Positions 11,798 to 24,245 of a stretch of DNA of 64,000 nucleotides are shown one piece after another. Under the pieces are notes generated by a model. The model was not told where the DNA came from. It ran no database searches and was given only the letters and a program-made list of their open reading frames with translations. Source of the DNA: Arabidopsis thaliana (Eukaryota; Streptophyta; Magnoliopsida; Brassicales; Brassicaceae); NCBI RefSeq assembly GCF_000001735.4, contig NC_003076.8, forward strand, positions 5,146,001-5,210,000, written 5' to 3'. Numbering within the stretch: position 1 is the stretch's first letter; the number at the start of each line of letters is the position of its first letter. Position numbers and translations under genes: made by a program.

Positions 11798-14700
11798 ATG
11801 AATTTCTCCAAACGATTTGTAGGGTTTAAACAACTTAGTATACTCCGTTACTCGCTTCCAAACCCGTACGGCCTCTTTAGAGTTTCACCTTTGTGTCTCT
11901 CTGAAACTGCAACAAAGCTTGAAGCGATAGGGTTTATTCAAGCTTCACTCAAACCAGTCGCTAAATTTCGACATCTTTATTCACATATCTATAGATTCAA
12001 GCTTTGTGATTTGCCATTCGGGTTTCAGATTCGTGTTGGTAATTCAATTTCTGAATCCTCTGCTCCTAAAGAGAAGAATCTGAGATCAGCAATGGAAACG
12101 GATCTCAATGATTATACTGTCATTAAGGAAGGAGAAGCTGAGGTTCTTATGCACAAGAAGAACCAAGTCTTCTTCAACAAAGCTCAGGTTTGCTATATGA
12201 TTTGATTTTCTGCAAAGGTTCTTCCTCTTTGGTGATAATTGATTGAATTATGTCAAGGGCAATCTTAGGATTGATCAAGTATTAGTTTTGAGCATTTTAT
12301 CTTGGTTTAAGATTTCAAATTTAGTGTTTTTTTCTTGTTATGGATTAGTGTCATGCTTGTGTTAGTGAGAAATTTGAAGGCAACTGATCCCAAATCCTTC
12401 TTAGCAATTATGTTCTCTTGTGTGAATCCATATGGATATAAGTGTGAGCTAAACTAATTGCGTGTTGTTTTATGGTTAGGTTAACAATAGGGACATGTCT
12501 ATTGCTGTGCTAAGGGCATTTATAATCAAACGCAAGCAAGAGCATGAGGCTATGTTATCTAAAAGAGCTAGATCATCTGGGAAAGTGGTTGAGAAGGATG
12601 TCTCTGAAACTTCCAAGGAAGAAACTCCTACTGAAAACGGTGACGATAATGGAAAAACCAATGGAGAACACGAAGTAACAACTCAGGATGGACCAAAGGA
12701 AGCTGCTAAGACCGCATATGAATCTGCACGAAGGGAACTCAAACCACCAAGAGTGCTTGAGGTTTACCTATATTCTTTCCTTTATGACTGTAATAGCTGT
12801 ACTTTTGTTTTCTTATTTCGTTGCTTATTATGCGTTTCTAGTTGATAACTTTTTCTTGTGTTATTTATTTTATAGGCCCTGTCAGCTTCAGGGCTACGGG
12901 CTTTGAGGTATGCTCGTGAAGTTGAAGGAATTGGTCAAGTTGTGGCTTTAGATAATGACCCAGGTATTTTTTCCTTCTCAACGTTTGTGCTTGTGAAGAG
13001 GTTCGAGACTCTACTTTTCTTTCGTCCTAACATCCCAGAATAATATAGTATTTCCATTTTCCTATTAAAGCATCGGTTGAAGCCTGCCAGAGAAACATTA
13101 AGTTCAATGGTTTGATGTCTACTTCAAAGGTGGAGTCACATCTTACTGATGCTCGTGTTCACATGCTCAGCCACCCAAAAGATTTTGATGTGGTAAGTAT
13201 CCAATTTTTGCAAAATCTTTTCATCTTATTGATCACATAACTAACTTGGTTCAGTGATGTCTTAGGTTGATCTTGACCCATATGGTGCGCCGTCTATTTT
13301 CCTTGACTCAGCTGTTCAATCAGTTGCCGATGGTGGTTTGCTGATGTGTACAGCAACTGACATGGCAGTGTTATGTGGAGCTAACGGCGAGGTCTGCTAT
13401 TCCAAGTGAGATTTTACTCCTTCATTACCTTATTCTGAAAACAAATATCTTTGATTTTGTCTGAATGTCTTAAATCTGTCTGTTGTTAGATATGGCTCTT
13501 ATCCACTGAAAGGGAAATATTGTCATGAGATGGCTTTGAGGATCCTCCTCGCCAGCATCGAGGTAATTTTTTGCTACCGTTGAATTGATTCACTCTCGCC
13601 AAATCTTCCAGGCTTTGATTGTTTTAAAGATGCTCGACTGGTATTTCTTTTCTAAAAAGCTTTTGTTTTTGATATATTGACTTTGGTCATATTTTTATTT
13701 GCAGAGCCATGCAAATCGCTACAAGCGGTATATTGTTCCTGTTCTATCGGTCCAAATGGATTTCTACGTTCGTGTTTTTGTCCGCGTCTACACGTGAGTT
13801 TTCCTTTCTTTTCAAACTGTTCCTCTCAATTAAAGGGAAGTAAAGATTGAAGCTTTATGAAATGCAGTTCGGCGAGTGCAATGAAGAATACTCCACTAAA
13901 GCTCTCATATGTCTACCAATGCATTGGTTGTGATTCCTTTCATCTTCAGTCTGTTGGAAGATCTCTCCCTAAGGTTTTGTGGCTGTCTCGTTGCAATGTT
14001 AGTTTAGTAGTTTTTGAAAGCTGCCTTTTCTGATAATCCTCTTCTATAATTTCTTACAGAATAACAGTGTGAGATATCTACCTGGAGTTGGTCCTGTTGT
14101 TCCTCAGGATTGCACTCATTGTGGAAAGAAATATAATATGGGTGGACCAATATGGTCTGCTCCAATCCACGATCAAGAATGGGTGAATTCGATACTAAAC
14201 GGTGTTAAATCCATGAAAGACAGATATCCTGCTTACGACCGAATTTGCGCTGTTCTTACCACAATCTCAGAGGCAAAACTCTCCTCCACACTCTGATAGC
14301 TTTAGTTTTTGGTTTTGATCAATTTCTCTAAATCCCTAAATGTTTGGCTTGTCTCCAGGAATTGCCAGATGTTCCTCTCTTTTTGAGCCTGCATAGTCTC
14401 TCTGCAACGCTAAAATGTACTTCACCATCAGCTGCTTTGTTTCGATCAGCGGTAATCAATGCAAAGTACCGTGTCTCTGGGTCCCATGTGAACCCGCTTG
14501 GGATTAAAACTGATGCTCCAATGGAGATTATCTGGGACATCATGCGGTGCTGGGTAAACCAACCATTTAAGTCTAAAGGCACAAGCTTTGAATGTCATTT
14601 CTTTTCCTCATTGATAATGAATGAACTCGTTTGTTTGATTGTAGGTGAAAAATCATCCCATAAAGCCGCAATCACCTGAACATCCTGGAAGTGTGATTCT

Positions 14701-15121
14701 ATCTAAAGAACCATCTCATCAGGTCTCTCTTTCACTAAGCCATTGTTGTAATGCTTCATTCATTGTTTATATATTTAAAGTTCCAAACTTGAATCTTTAA
14801 ACACCGCTTTCTTTCGGACAGGCTGACTTTTCGCGCCACGTCGGTTCGCTTAGTAAAGCACAGGCGAAGAAAGTAGCCCGGTTTCTACCAAACCCAGAGA
14901 AGCATTGGGGTCCCAAGATAAGGGCAGGTCGTACAATCACAAGCAAACATGTATCGCTTCTTGGTCATGAAGCAGTAAACGGTCATCTCAATAACAATCA
15001 TAAAGAAGCAGGAGACGAAGAAGAAGAAGAAGAAGAAGAAGAGCCCGAAGAAGATATCATCGAGGGTGAGCCAGAGCTCAAACGCCAAAAGACAACAGAA
15101 GATTTTGCCTCAACATCATAG
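11798..15121 (+). CDS. TRM1: tRNA (guanine26-N2,N2)-dimethyltransferase, Trm1 family
   Basis: Twelve exons (11798-12187, 12480-12761, 12876-12963, 13071-13192, 13266-13405, 13490-13562, 13705-13793, 13868-13973, 14060-14272, 14359-14553, 14645-14722, 14822-15121) give 2076 nt, 691 aa. The family makes m2,2G26 in tRNAs with SAM. Visible are the SAM-fold segment [16 protein letters not shown], the catalytic D298-P-Y-G motif (VDLDPYGAP), and a Cys4 zinc site (CIGC with CTHC). Residues 1-98 are basic and poor in acids, like an organelle presequence, with a second in-frame ATG at M99 (12092). The C-terminus has an acidic Glu run and a Lys/Arg patch (ELKRQK). The intron after 14272 is GC-AG. Matches AT5G15810. 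Confidence 0.94.
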
Positions 15122-15511
15122 GGCGAATGTTTACACAAGAATTTTATATTTTTGTTTGCAAAAGATTTTCTCTTTTCTTTTCTTAAACATTTGTTATCAC
15201 AGTTCTGCGTTTTTGATCCTAGCACTTCACCATTTTTGCAGACTTCTACAACAAACAACTTATAAGTCTCTATTGGATTCTTCAGATCTGTTAGAGACTA
15301 TTTAAAAAAACCTTGTAATGTGTAAGTTTTCATCAGTAACACTTTTCTATGAATCTTTCATCATTATTTCCAGTTTTTATTGGCAATATGATTGATACAT
15401 AAACGAGGAAAACAATAATCATGGAGTATCATTAACTTTTGATCCTAAGCAGCAAACAAATTGTATAACAAACAAGTTCATTAACGATAAAACAGAAAGA
15501 AGAGCAAATAA
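15122..15511. other. TRM1 3' flank
   Basis: T-rich 3'-UTR and spacer before the tRNA-Asp gene. Nothing else is recognised. Confidence 0.6.
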
Positions 15512-15583
15512 GTCGTTGTAGTATAGTGGTAAGTATTCCCGCCTGTCACGCGGGTGACCCGGGTTCGATCCCCGGCAACGGCG
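15512..15583 (+). tRNA. tRNA-Asp (anticodon GUC)
   Basis: A 72-nt cloverleaf: acceptor GTCGTTG pairs with CAACGGC plus discriminator G. The anticodon stem-loop CCCGC-CTGTCAC-GCGGG gives GUC, and the T-arm CCGGG-TTCGATC-CCCGG is perfect. There is no intron. It lies about 390 bp downstream of the TRM1 stop codon. Confidence 0.97.
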
Positions 15584-15587
15584 TTAC

Positions 15588-15593
15588 TTTTTT
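15588..15593 (+). terminator. RNA polymerase III terminator of tRNA-Asp
   Basis: A T6 run four bases after the tRNA end. Confidence 0.8.
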
Positions 15594-15786
15594 CTTTTTC
15601 CTTTTTTCCTTTTCAAAGTTTTCCACGGCATAATCGTAAAGCCCAGCCCACGAGTGAAAGTAACAGAGACGATACACGTCATAATGTGATCATCTTAAAA
15701 TCTTTTTTTATGTATAGAGAGATACGAATCTTTTAACCTTGTCAAATTTTGTTTTTCTTTTCTCTCTGAACCCGAAAACTCCAGCA

Positions 15787-16833
15787 ATGTCGTCGGCGAA
15801 ACTTTTCGGTTGTTCTATTAACGTTAACGTTGAGGCAGAGGAAGAAGAAGGCGGTGACGGTGGTAGCTCAACCAACGTGGAGGTTTCTCGATCTGGTAAC
15901 CAACCGGATTGTGAAGCTATGAGTTTCTCCAATCAGATGGAAATCGGCGTTCGCAATACATATTACCAGTTTCTAGAGTCGAATTCAGATTCTGGATCGG
16001 ATTCTATGTATGCAGAACCTGAATTCATCGATTTCTTCGATCGAGAGTCGTACGAGGTCGACACGGTCCGTGAGGTTTGTGTAAGTTCGAATCAGAGGGT
16101 TAGTACTCCAGGTTATTTCAATATTTGGGATCAGGATGTAGATTTAGGGCTTGGAATCGGGTTAGGTTCAAGGTCGGGTTCGGGTCAGTTACCTGGTGAT
16201 TCAGGTGGGGTTGGGGTCGAAGTTGGTAGGGGTGTTACTCCTGTTGAGTATAATCTCTTTGGAGAGGAAGCTATGGTGGTTGATGAAGTATTGGAATGGG
16301 AGAATTTCAATAACGCTATCCACTTGGTTCAAGAACCTGCCTATGCTAGTATGGAGGGAGAAGAAGAAGAAGAAGAAGACGAAGTAGTAATGGAATTTGC
16401 AGCATCCATTTATAGTGATGCTTGGGAAATATTATTGTACGATAACATGACAAACTCTGCTCCTATGGATTTGGATGTTGAAGTTTGGCTAGATAGTGTA
16501 GATGGATATGCTCCTATGGATTACAATGCTATCATAGGACAAATGTTTGATAACGAGACTGGAATCAAAGGAACTCCTCCTGCATCCAAAAGTGTAGTAG
16601 ATGGTCTTCCTGATGTGGAGCTTACCATTGAAGAATTGAGCAGTGTGAGCATTGTTTGCGCGATATGCAAAGATGAGGTTGTGTTTAAGGAGAAAGTTAA
16701 GAGGCTTCCTTGTAAGCATTACTATCATGGAGAGTGTATAATACCTTGGTTGGGGATAAGGAATACTTGCCCGGTTTGTCGGCATGAGCTTCCTACTGAT
16801 GATCTGGAGTATGAAAGGAAGAGGAGAGCATGA
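15787..16833 (+). CDS. RING-H2 finger protein (intronless)
   Basis: A single exon of 348 aa from the first ATG at 15787; the open frame extends upstream only without an ATG. Most of the protein is acidic and low complexity (Glu runs near residue 190), with several APMD-type repeats around residues 220-245 and no membrane segment. A RING-H2 finger fills residues 291-331: CAICKDEV, then PCKHYYHGECIIPWL, then CPVCRHELP, with all eight ligands. A basic tail (ERKRRA) follows. This architecture suits a soluble E3 ubiquitin ligase of the RING/U-box superfamily; the partner is unknown. Matches AT5G15820. The tRNA-Asp gene lies 204 bp upstream, so its promoter must be compact. Confidence 0.9.
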   Translation: MSSAKLFGCSINVNVEAEEEEGGDGGSSTNVEVSRSGNQPDCEAMSFSNQMEIGVRNTYYQFLESNSDSGSDSMYAEPEFIDFFDRESYEVDTVREVCVSSNQRVSTPGYFNIWDQDVDLGLGIGLGSRSGSGQLPGDSGGVGVEVGRGVTPVEYNLFGEEAMVVDEVLEWENFNNAIHLVQEPAYASMEGEEEEEEDEVVMEFAASIYSDAWEILLYDNMTNSAPMDLDVEVWLDSVDGYAPMDYNAIIGQMFDNETGIKGTPPASKSVVDGLPDVELTIEELSSVSIVCAICKDEVVFKEKVKRLPCKHYYHGECIIPWLGIRNTCPVCRHELPTDDLEYERKRRA

Positions 16834-17019
16834 AGGCGTGGTAGTGGCGGGTTGGAAAGGGAGTCGATGCTCGGGTAGAGAAGGAGTAACTGTGCGTTAT
16901 ATCTTCGATAATTGTCTAATCAGTAACGATCTGTTCCTCGTTGATATGATGTACATATTGGTTCTAGATAATAGGAAGCATACATTTTTTAGCCATATCT
17001 TTTTGCAAGTTATTTAGGT

Positions 17020-20000
17020 TCATTAATCTTATTAGACTTTGCAGGTAATTGCAGTCAGAGGTTATATTTAATTGTTGATCCGACTTTGATTAGTTCTAAA
17101 TATGATTTTTTTCGGATGTGGTTTTGTTGCTTTAACAGCGCAAGATTCTACTGTAAAACGTGAAAGAAAGTGAAAAGCTCAATCATGTTATTTTTACCGT
17201 TTGTGTTATCTAGGATTTGAATCAATTAGAGATGAGATGTTGTTGCCATGGGGCTAATCCATTGTCTGATGTGATGAATCCGGCGGATCCAGAGTCAAGT
17301 CATGTGAGTCTGTGACCACCTTGTGGTTAACCAAAAACATATTAAAACGATGGATTTGGTCCGGTTAAACGTGGTCTTCTGGGAATGGGTCTCATATGGA
17401 CCTGATCTAATCCAAAGTACGGGCCTTTTAGTCCACTAAAGAATCTCTAGTTTAAATTGGTGTAATTTGGTTTTATTTGGAAGCTACAAATACTAAGAAT
17501 TTCCACATGAACGTGTATTTGGGTATCCACACGACCATACTCTATACACAATTTTTTTTGTTCGCATGCGTTTGAATTTTGCCAATTAGGTCAATTTTTA
17601 ATTAGTTGTTTAAAAGCTTTTGAATTATTTATTTATATTTTCATGTTTCATTTTCACTAACTACTTGAAATATGAACCGAAAGTCCATTAGCAATAAGAT
17701 TGTTAAACAAAACTAAAGTTAAAAGTCATTTTCACTGGCAGTGGCTCCCTCTTTTCTCTTATAGTGACTCTACATTTCTAAAGAGCCAAACTTCAAACAT
17801 TGAGTGTCGATTTTTTTTAATAAAAATTCTTTTTAATAATCTTAGATTTTTTTTAATTTTTTTTTCTGGCTCTTGGATACCCATTTGGCTCAACACTATT
17901 TGCTTATCCTCTCATATGCGATAATCATGTCTCTTGTCTCATTCGATGTAACAAATACTCCACACAGAAAATTTCTTAACTTCTAAAACTATAAGCTCCT
18001 CTATGAAATCTTAATTTTAAACCTTGTGCGTCATTTACGTTGTTCACATCAACCATAGAGAGTTGCAATTAACTACTTGCAAATGATCTAGTATATGGAA
18101 TTTGGCAAGAATTTCCATGTTCCTCAGTTTAGACTCATCTTACCAAAGCTATATACAGTATATCTTTAAATGACTAAACATTTGTGACGTTTTAAAACTT
18201 TATTTGTGTGGATATGTTTCGAAGTACAAACGGATTAAATAAGTGAACTGCAATGAAAAAAGTATAAGAAAATCAAAATAAAACGTAATGTAGTTGGAGT
18301 GGGTGAATAACATCACATCAAAACAAATTCATCACACCATTTGAAATGTTTTCATTAGATAATTATTACCTCAATCATTTTGGGATTGACATTTGCGCTC
18401 GAGTCTTCAGTGACGTTCTCCCACTTTGTCTTCTTGTCTCTTAGGATTCTCTCTCTTCTCCTTAAGGGACATTAAGCTTTCTAGACCAAAATGCACATCA
18501 ACTACGTACTCTCAACCAATAATAACTAGACAAGATTATCAAGTTAAAAATTCAACGTAAATCATATTTTAGACTAATAATTTCATGGGGTAAACTTGTG
18601 ATTGTGTTGTGTGATTAAATTTGCATGGGTAAAATTTGTTATCTTATAGTTCGTTTTCCTACTCAAATTGTAAAATCTGGCTTTGATATATACAAAACAT
18701 AAGCACACTAATTCTTTTTAAAAACTAAAAAGAACTAAAATAAACAAAGGAAAACACAGTTAGGCAATGATAAGTGGGTTATTTGAGAATTCGTAAAATT
18801 ATTAGCATAATCATAACTATTATGATTAGGACTGGCAATATATAGTTGTAAAAATTGGCAGTAATAGTGGTTAGTGGAGCAAGACCTTAGTAAAGTTTAC
18901 AAGTATCTTAGCATATTTGTTTTGGCCTTTCTCCATATCTTTCTATTAAATTAGAGAAATGATGGACTACGGTCGTGCCTAAGATACAATAATTTAATAG
19001 ATCATGTAGTTTTGTAATATTTGATTATCTGATAAAGATTATTTAAACAAGAGATCAAATTTACACCGCAAATATTAATAAAAAGTTAGGTATATATATA
19101 TATATATATAGTTAAAACATATTTATAAGTATTCTTAATTTGGCAAATTGGATAGAATTATTTAAAGGTACGAAAACAAAATACCATAGTATAAAATGGA
19201 TATACAATTATAATATTTTCATAAAAACAAAAGGTGTAGAATTATAAAAATTATCGTAAAAGGTGTGATGATACAATAGACTTTGATTTGGTGATTGGCT
19301 TATCCTTAATCCACCAATCAGGTGTACCATCATGACATCATCCATTTTTCATTAAAAAAACATTATAACAATAAATTAATATGTTGATGATTTTTGGAGT
19401 TTGCTTAACAAAGAAGATCGTGGAATTTCGAATTCTCATATGGTATTAAAGATTAAGAGGCCGATGAATATAATCTGACCAAAAAAGAGTTTCAAGAACA
19501 ATTACCAACGAGTCAAAATATAATATATATGTTAGAAAAATGTGACAAAAGTTATATGTTTTTGTTTTAGTTAGAATAGCATGTTTAGATACGACAACAT
19601 TTACATGGCATGTACTATTTAGATTAAATTACAGTTACACAAAATTATAAATTTCTTAACAGAATAGAAGATCTAAGGGAATTCTTTGGTAAAAAAAATG
19701 AAAAATCAAGGTAGGCCAATTTCAGGTGGTAGTGTCATTGATGGGACCAAAACAATGAAACATTCAAAAACACTTTATAGTTTATGATCCAGTGAAAAAT
19801 AATACTAAAAGAATATCAGAAAAGGAAACACTAAGAAAAAGCAAATTGGAAAAAAGTAGAAAATGATAAAATAAGAAAAAGAACTTGAGGCTGTGGAAGA
19901 AGAACAAACCGTGCAAAGGACATGAGACTGAAATAAAGATGAAATAGACTTTGTCTAAATGATATGACTTGATGGTGTGTATTTGCCTTTCGTTTGACTA

Positions 20001-22505
20001 ACACAGTGATATGCACACTCTATTTTATTCTAATTTGCCATATTATGCATCAACAGGGAATTTCAAAGTTTAAGTCAGTCAAATATTTTTAGGTGTTGTG
20101 AATTTCACATTACAAAGTTATAAAGTAGTTTTAAAGTCACCAGATGAGAATCTATGAGATCAACAAGTACAGCCAAATGAATATCCAGTCTGATGAATTA
20201 AAAAAAACTATACTACACATGTTCAACATAAACTATAGTGTTTCTTGAATATATGTGGTTTCCTCAAATAGTAAGGTGCATCAGTAAAACCCGAAATTAG
20301 TTATTGAAATAAACAAGCTCCATTATTGTATAACTTTCAGTCGACACCCAAAAAGTCTATCTAAAGAGGACCAATATCAATATGCACATATTTTTAATTA
20401 ACATTGCCTTTCTATGGATGGATTATTATAAACCCATGCATGCCTAAGTTTTTGGTTATATTTATCTTAAAGAAAGATATGTTTTTAATAGTAGAATAGT
20501 AGCAAGAAAGAAAAGAGGAGACCAAAAAAACGATTTTTTCAATTCTCCAATCATTAATTGTACAAAACTCAAAAACGATTTTCCTAAAGTTTGATATCGT
20601 TATATAAAAATCCAGACATCTATTCTCTTAATCTTGACCAACTAAGAGATAACACTCGCTCATTTTATAACTTAGTTAGTTAGTTAAATCAATGAATTTT
20701 CTTTTGGTTTTAGTTTGTAATCACTAATCAATGATCATTATACAAGTGTGTGTGGTTTTAAACTAAATAAAAGGTATTGTTTTAAGTGGTTGTTGAGTCA
20801 TCGGCTCCTCAATTGTATTATAGCCTCTGCCTTAGCCTTTGTAATGAACATCATAAAACGACAAGGCAAGCCTGCCTAACACATCTTGCTTTCCTAGTGC
20901 AAGTAAGGAGTTTGTTTTTGTAAATAGTGGTCTTTGACCATATATCTATATATAATAAAAGAAGAGTTGAATTAATAATTCTGTTCTTGTATCAATATGA
21001 TCTTCTTTGTATTGATTCTATAAGTATAAAAACATACCACTTGAGACAAACAAAAAACCATAAATAGGGTTAAAGGATGAATCATGTGAATAGACCATGC
21101 ATGGTTCGAGTATTTCCATTGCGCTAAGGACTGAAGACTGGAAATGTTTTCAATGACAAGAATAAACAAGTATTTCACATATCTCTAAGATTAATTAGTA
21201 CTATATATGATATGGGATGATTGGTTAAGAGATCATGCATAATCAATGGGTTACTAAGTACTGTAGATTTGGGTTTTGTATACAATGTATATTGAAACTT
21301 CGGTATGCCATGTTTGTGTGTGGAAAAAATAGGAAAAGATTGTCATTTTTTCGGTAAAATTCTAATTTATTAATTATTGTATTACTAACATTTATATATT
21401 AATTATTAAGTCTTTAGGTTTGCTTTATTTTTGTTTACGTCTGTCTGTGTGATATTAGTATTATAGTAGAAGACCACATTTTTTTATAGTTTATCTAGGA
21501 CCTAATATATGCAGAAATCAATATAATAATTAATTAAAGAAGAGAAGCAAATCTTAAAGGTCCTATAGATATATAATCTTCTTCTTTTTTCTAAAGAGGA
21601 AGAAGAAGAGAAATTGGTGATTAATTTTACGTAGATGTTAGAACTAATTCATTTAGAAAAAGATATATACTTTATAAATTGACTTATTTGGCATCATCGC
21701 CACTTTATATATTGGCTAACAAAAGCATCGTGTTTCGAAACTAAAATAATTTTGAAAACCCCACAACTAAAAACTACAATTTTTTTTATCTCTGATGTAA
21801 GCACATAACATTGATCTAAAGCTTGATTTTATCCACAATATATATGTACATATGGTACCCAAGTCCTTATGTGTCATTATCATCATAATGCATGAACATG
21901 ATATAGAAACCTTTTCCAGTTCATGTCCTGCATGAACATCATGATCATGTTTCTTGTATGTGTATCGTTTAGAGATACCACTAGATGGCCATGGCCCTGT
22001 TAGTCTGCTACTCACATGTACACGACAAGATGCCACCACTTGGTTGTTAAACTAATCCTATAATGAAGTAGCACCTTCACGTGTCATCATATATACACAT
22101 CCATATATAATTTATGTGAATATGATACACTATGATCTATGCATACAAGCCATGAAGCCAAGGTTACTATAAAATTCAAGCATTCAATTCCTTCCCAAGT
22201 CTCATTCTCATGCATGGACAACCAATGAATATACAATATATGTATGGGGACTTCTAACCAACATGTTTATCGATCTTTACAACAGCAAAGTAGCCATAGC
22301 AGATTTACACAGCAACGTGTAAATACTTTTTTAAACTTCTCTCAGTAAGTCATTTACAAGAAAAAAAATTATGTCCATAGCCAATGGGTTATGTCTTATA
22401 TCGACATAATCTAAATTATTTTTTAAAAAGCAAAACCCTCTTAAGCCAATGTCACGAAAGCCACCAATTTGCAAAAAAAGTTGTGGTCCACTTGTATGCC
22501 TTTCT
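17020..22505. other. Long gene-poor AT-rich region upstream of bZIP3
   Basis: About 5.5 kb without a convincing ORF, tRNA or splice-consistent gene on either strand. It contains a (TA)10 microsatellite, many A/T homopolymers, and a short inverted pair TGGGTATCCA (17520s) / TGGATACCCA (17874-17883) that may mark a small repeat. The last few hundred bp are presumably bZIP3 promoter. No miRNA-like long hairpin was spotted by eye. Confidence 0.5.
19091..19110. repeat. (TA)10 microsatellite
   Basis: Ten perfect TA dinucleotides in an AT-rich spacer, likely length-polymorphic. Confidence 0.9.
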
Positions 22506-22511
22506 CAGCTG

Positions 22512-22518
22512 TATAAAC
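22512..22518 (+). promoter_or_regulatory. TATA box of bZIP3
   Basis: TATAAAC lies 79 bp upstream of the bZIP3 ATG, leaving a leader of about 45-50 nt that ends in a GAGAGAGAGA tract just before the start codon. Confidence 0.5.
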
Positions 22519-22590
22519 ACTCCTTCTCATCCAATCTCCACCATTAAACTCACCCTCTTTGAGTTCTAAAGAGAGAGAGAGAAATTGACC

Positions 22591-23151
22591 ATGCAGCCAA
22601 ATTATGATAGCTCAAGTCTTAACAACATGCAACAACAAGACTACTTCAACTTGAACAACTACTACAACAACTTAAACCCTTCAACCAATAACAACAACCT
22701 CAATATCCTCCAATACCCTCAAATTCAAGAACTCAACCTACAATCTCCGGTAAGCAACAACTCCACAACTTCCGATGACGCAACTGAAGAAATCTTCGTC
22801 ATCAACGAGAGGAAGCAAAGACGTATGGTATCTAACAGAGAGTCAGCAAGAAGATCAAGAATGAGAAAGCAAAGACACTTAGATGAGCTTCTCTCACAGG
22901 TTGCTTGGCTTCGAAGCGAGAACCACCAGCTTTTAGATAAGCTTAACCAAGTCTCCGACAACAATGATCTTGTTATTCAAGAGAACTCGAGTCTTAAAGA
23001 AGAAAACTTGGAGCTTCGTCAGGTTATCACATCCATGAAGAAGCTTGGAGGAGGCATACATGACAAATATTCTTCTCCGTCGTCTATGGATGAATTGGAT
23101 CAAGACTTTTCTTCTATCACAGATGATCCAAGAACTCATCATCCATCATGA
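22591..23151 (+). CDS. bZIP3: bZIP transcription factor 3 (group S type)
   Basis: An intronless CDS of 186 aa; the ATG at 22591 is the first true methionine codon in the frame. Residues 1-60 are Asn/Gln/Ser-rich. The basic region lies near 73-93 ([18 protein letters not shown]), with the invariant N82 and R90 spaced as in all bZIPs. A leucine zipper follows through about residue 145 (HLDELL...[15 protein letters not shown]), ending in a Ser/Asp-rich tail. Small intronless plant bZIPs of this shape are group S factors that bind ACGT-core elements as dimers, often with group C partners. Its short leader shows no SIRT-type uORF of the S1 members. Matches AT5G15830. Confidence 0.92.
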   Translation: MQPNYDSSSLNNMQQQDYFNLNNYYNNLNPSTNNNNLNILQYPQIQELNLQSPVSNNSTTSDDATEEIFVINERKQRRMVSNRESARRSRMRKQRHLDELLSQVAWLRSENHQLLDKLNQVSDNNDLVIQENSSLKEENLELRQVITSMKKLGGGIHDKYSSPSSMDELDQDFSSITDDPRTHHPS

Positions 23152-23759
23152 GTTGTTCTGATCGAGAAAAACATTACTTCAAGTTTCTGCCTCTAATCTT
23201 ATCTATTTTCTTTCTTTGGTATCACTTTTTAAACCGTTTAACTACGTACCAAAGTTTGGGTTTTATTTGTTTTTCTGTTGTTTTGTCAGAAGATAATTAA
23301 ATGATGGATATTTGAAGATGATGCTGTAAACAAAGATTTATAATTATATACATAAATTTGGAAAAGAAGAGTATAATTTTATAATAATTATACGTAGAGA
23401 AATAAAAAGAAGACAAACAACTACCACCAAACCCTCTTCACCCAATAGAGAAGCCAAGTTTGATATACTTGAAGAAAAGTAAATTATTCAAAAGGCCGCG
23501 GATCTTGTTAATTATTCTGCATTCTCAGTGAGGATAGTTCGAGGAGGATCTTTCTGAAATCAATGAGATGATTAAAAATATCATTCATTTACTTAAAACT
23601 ATCCGTTGTGCAATTATGAAGTTCGTTGTCGAAATGCTTAGAATAACTCATCGTGAATGATAAGATTATTATCTTTTGATAAGATAAAGATAGAAAATGA
23701 TCATGCAACAACAAAAAAGGAAACTTCCTGAAAGAAGATAAGCTTAGTTCGGAAGACTA

Positions 23760-24245
23760 CTTGGGCCGTCCCCTGAAACAGAAGTTTATCGCGCAAGAAT
23801 AATTGGGCCTTATATCAGATCCTTTGGCCCAGCCCGTTAGTATTAGACAAGACCAGTTGCGTGCGTCATTGTTGAATATTTCGAAGTTTGATGATCGATC
23901 GTCGCTCAAAATTTAGGGCTTTTCACTTCACAATCCCGATTTGGGGTTTTCTGGTAAACTCCTTTAATCTCAGCTCGTCAGACAAAATCGATCTGGGATG
24001 AATTTGGATCTAATTGAGCAAAAAATTGTGTTTTTTCAATCTATTGAATTTCACATCCTTAAACCCTTGCATATTCAATCTATTGAATTTCGCATATTTT
24101 TCCTCAAATTTATCCAAAATCATCCCAAATCTATTGTGACGGGTTGAAAGTAAGTTTCTTTATCGAAAATCAGTTTGAATGAATGTTAGGGTTTATATTT
24201 TGATGGTGACTGATTCCGATTTGTATAAATGTTAGGGTTTATACT
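23760..24245 (+). promoter_or_regulatory. Promoter- and leader-like region without an ORF, facing the CONSTANS 3' end
   Basis: Between 23762 and 23838 there are TTGGGCC, ATTGGGCC, TTGGCCCA and AGCCCG words, like site II elements of plant housekeeping promoters. TTTAGGGC and a CT-rich leader-like stretch follow, with a donor-like CTG|GTAAAC near 23952. Then come two direct repeats: TCAATCTATTGAATTTC at 24036 and 24075, and AATGTTAGGGTTTATA (containing TTAGGGTTT telo-box) at 24182 and 24228. No plus-strand ORF of useful size follows before CONSTANS sequence begins. It resembles the start of a non-coding or decayed transcription unit; transcription is inference. Confidence 0.4.

Noticed and set aside
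14250-14272. Alternative GT donor for the TRM1 exon 9 intron
   Set aside because: A GT near 14250 (GCT|GTTCTTACC) would delete the conserved VLTTISE segment; the GC donor keeps it.
15739-15786. N-terminal extension of the second RING gene
   Set aside because: The open frame upstream begins at a non-ATG codon; the first ATG is at 15787, which gives the expected 348 aa.
17020-22505. A hidden gene, miRNA precursor or transposon in the 5.5-kb spacer
   Set aside because: Scanned by eye on both strands: no domain-bearing ORF, long hairpin, tRNA or clear terminal repeat beyond short words. An RNA-seq or repeat search would be needed to say more.
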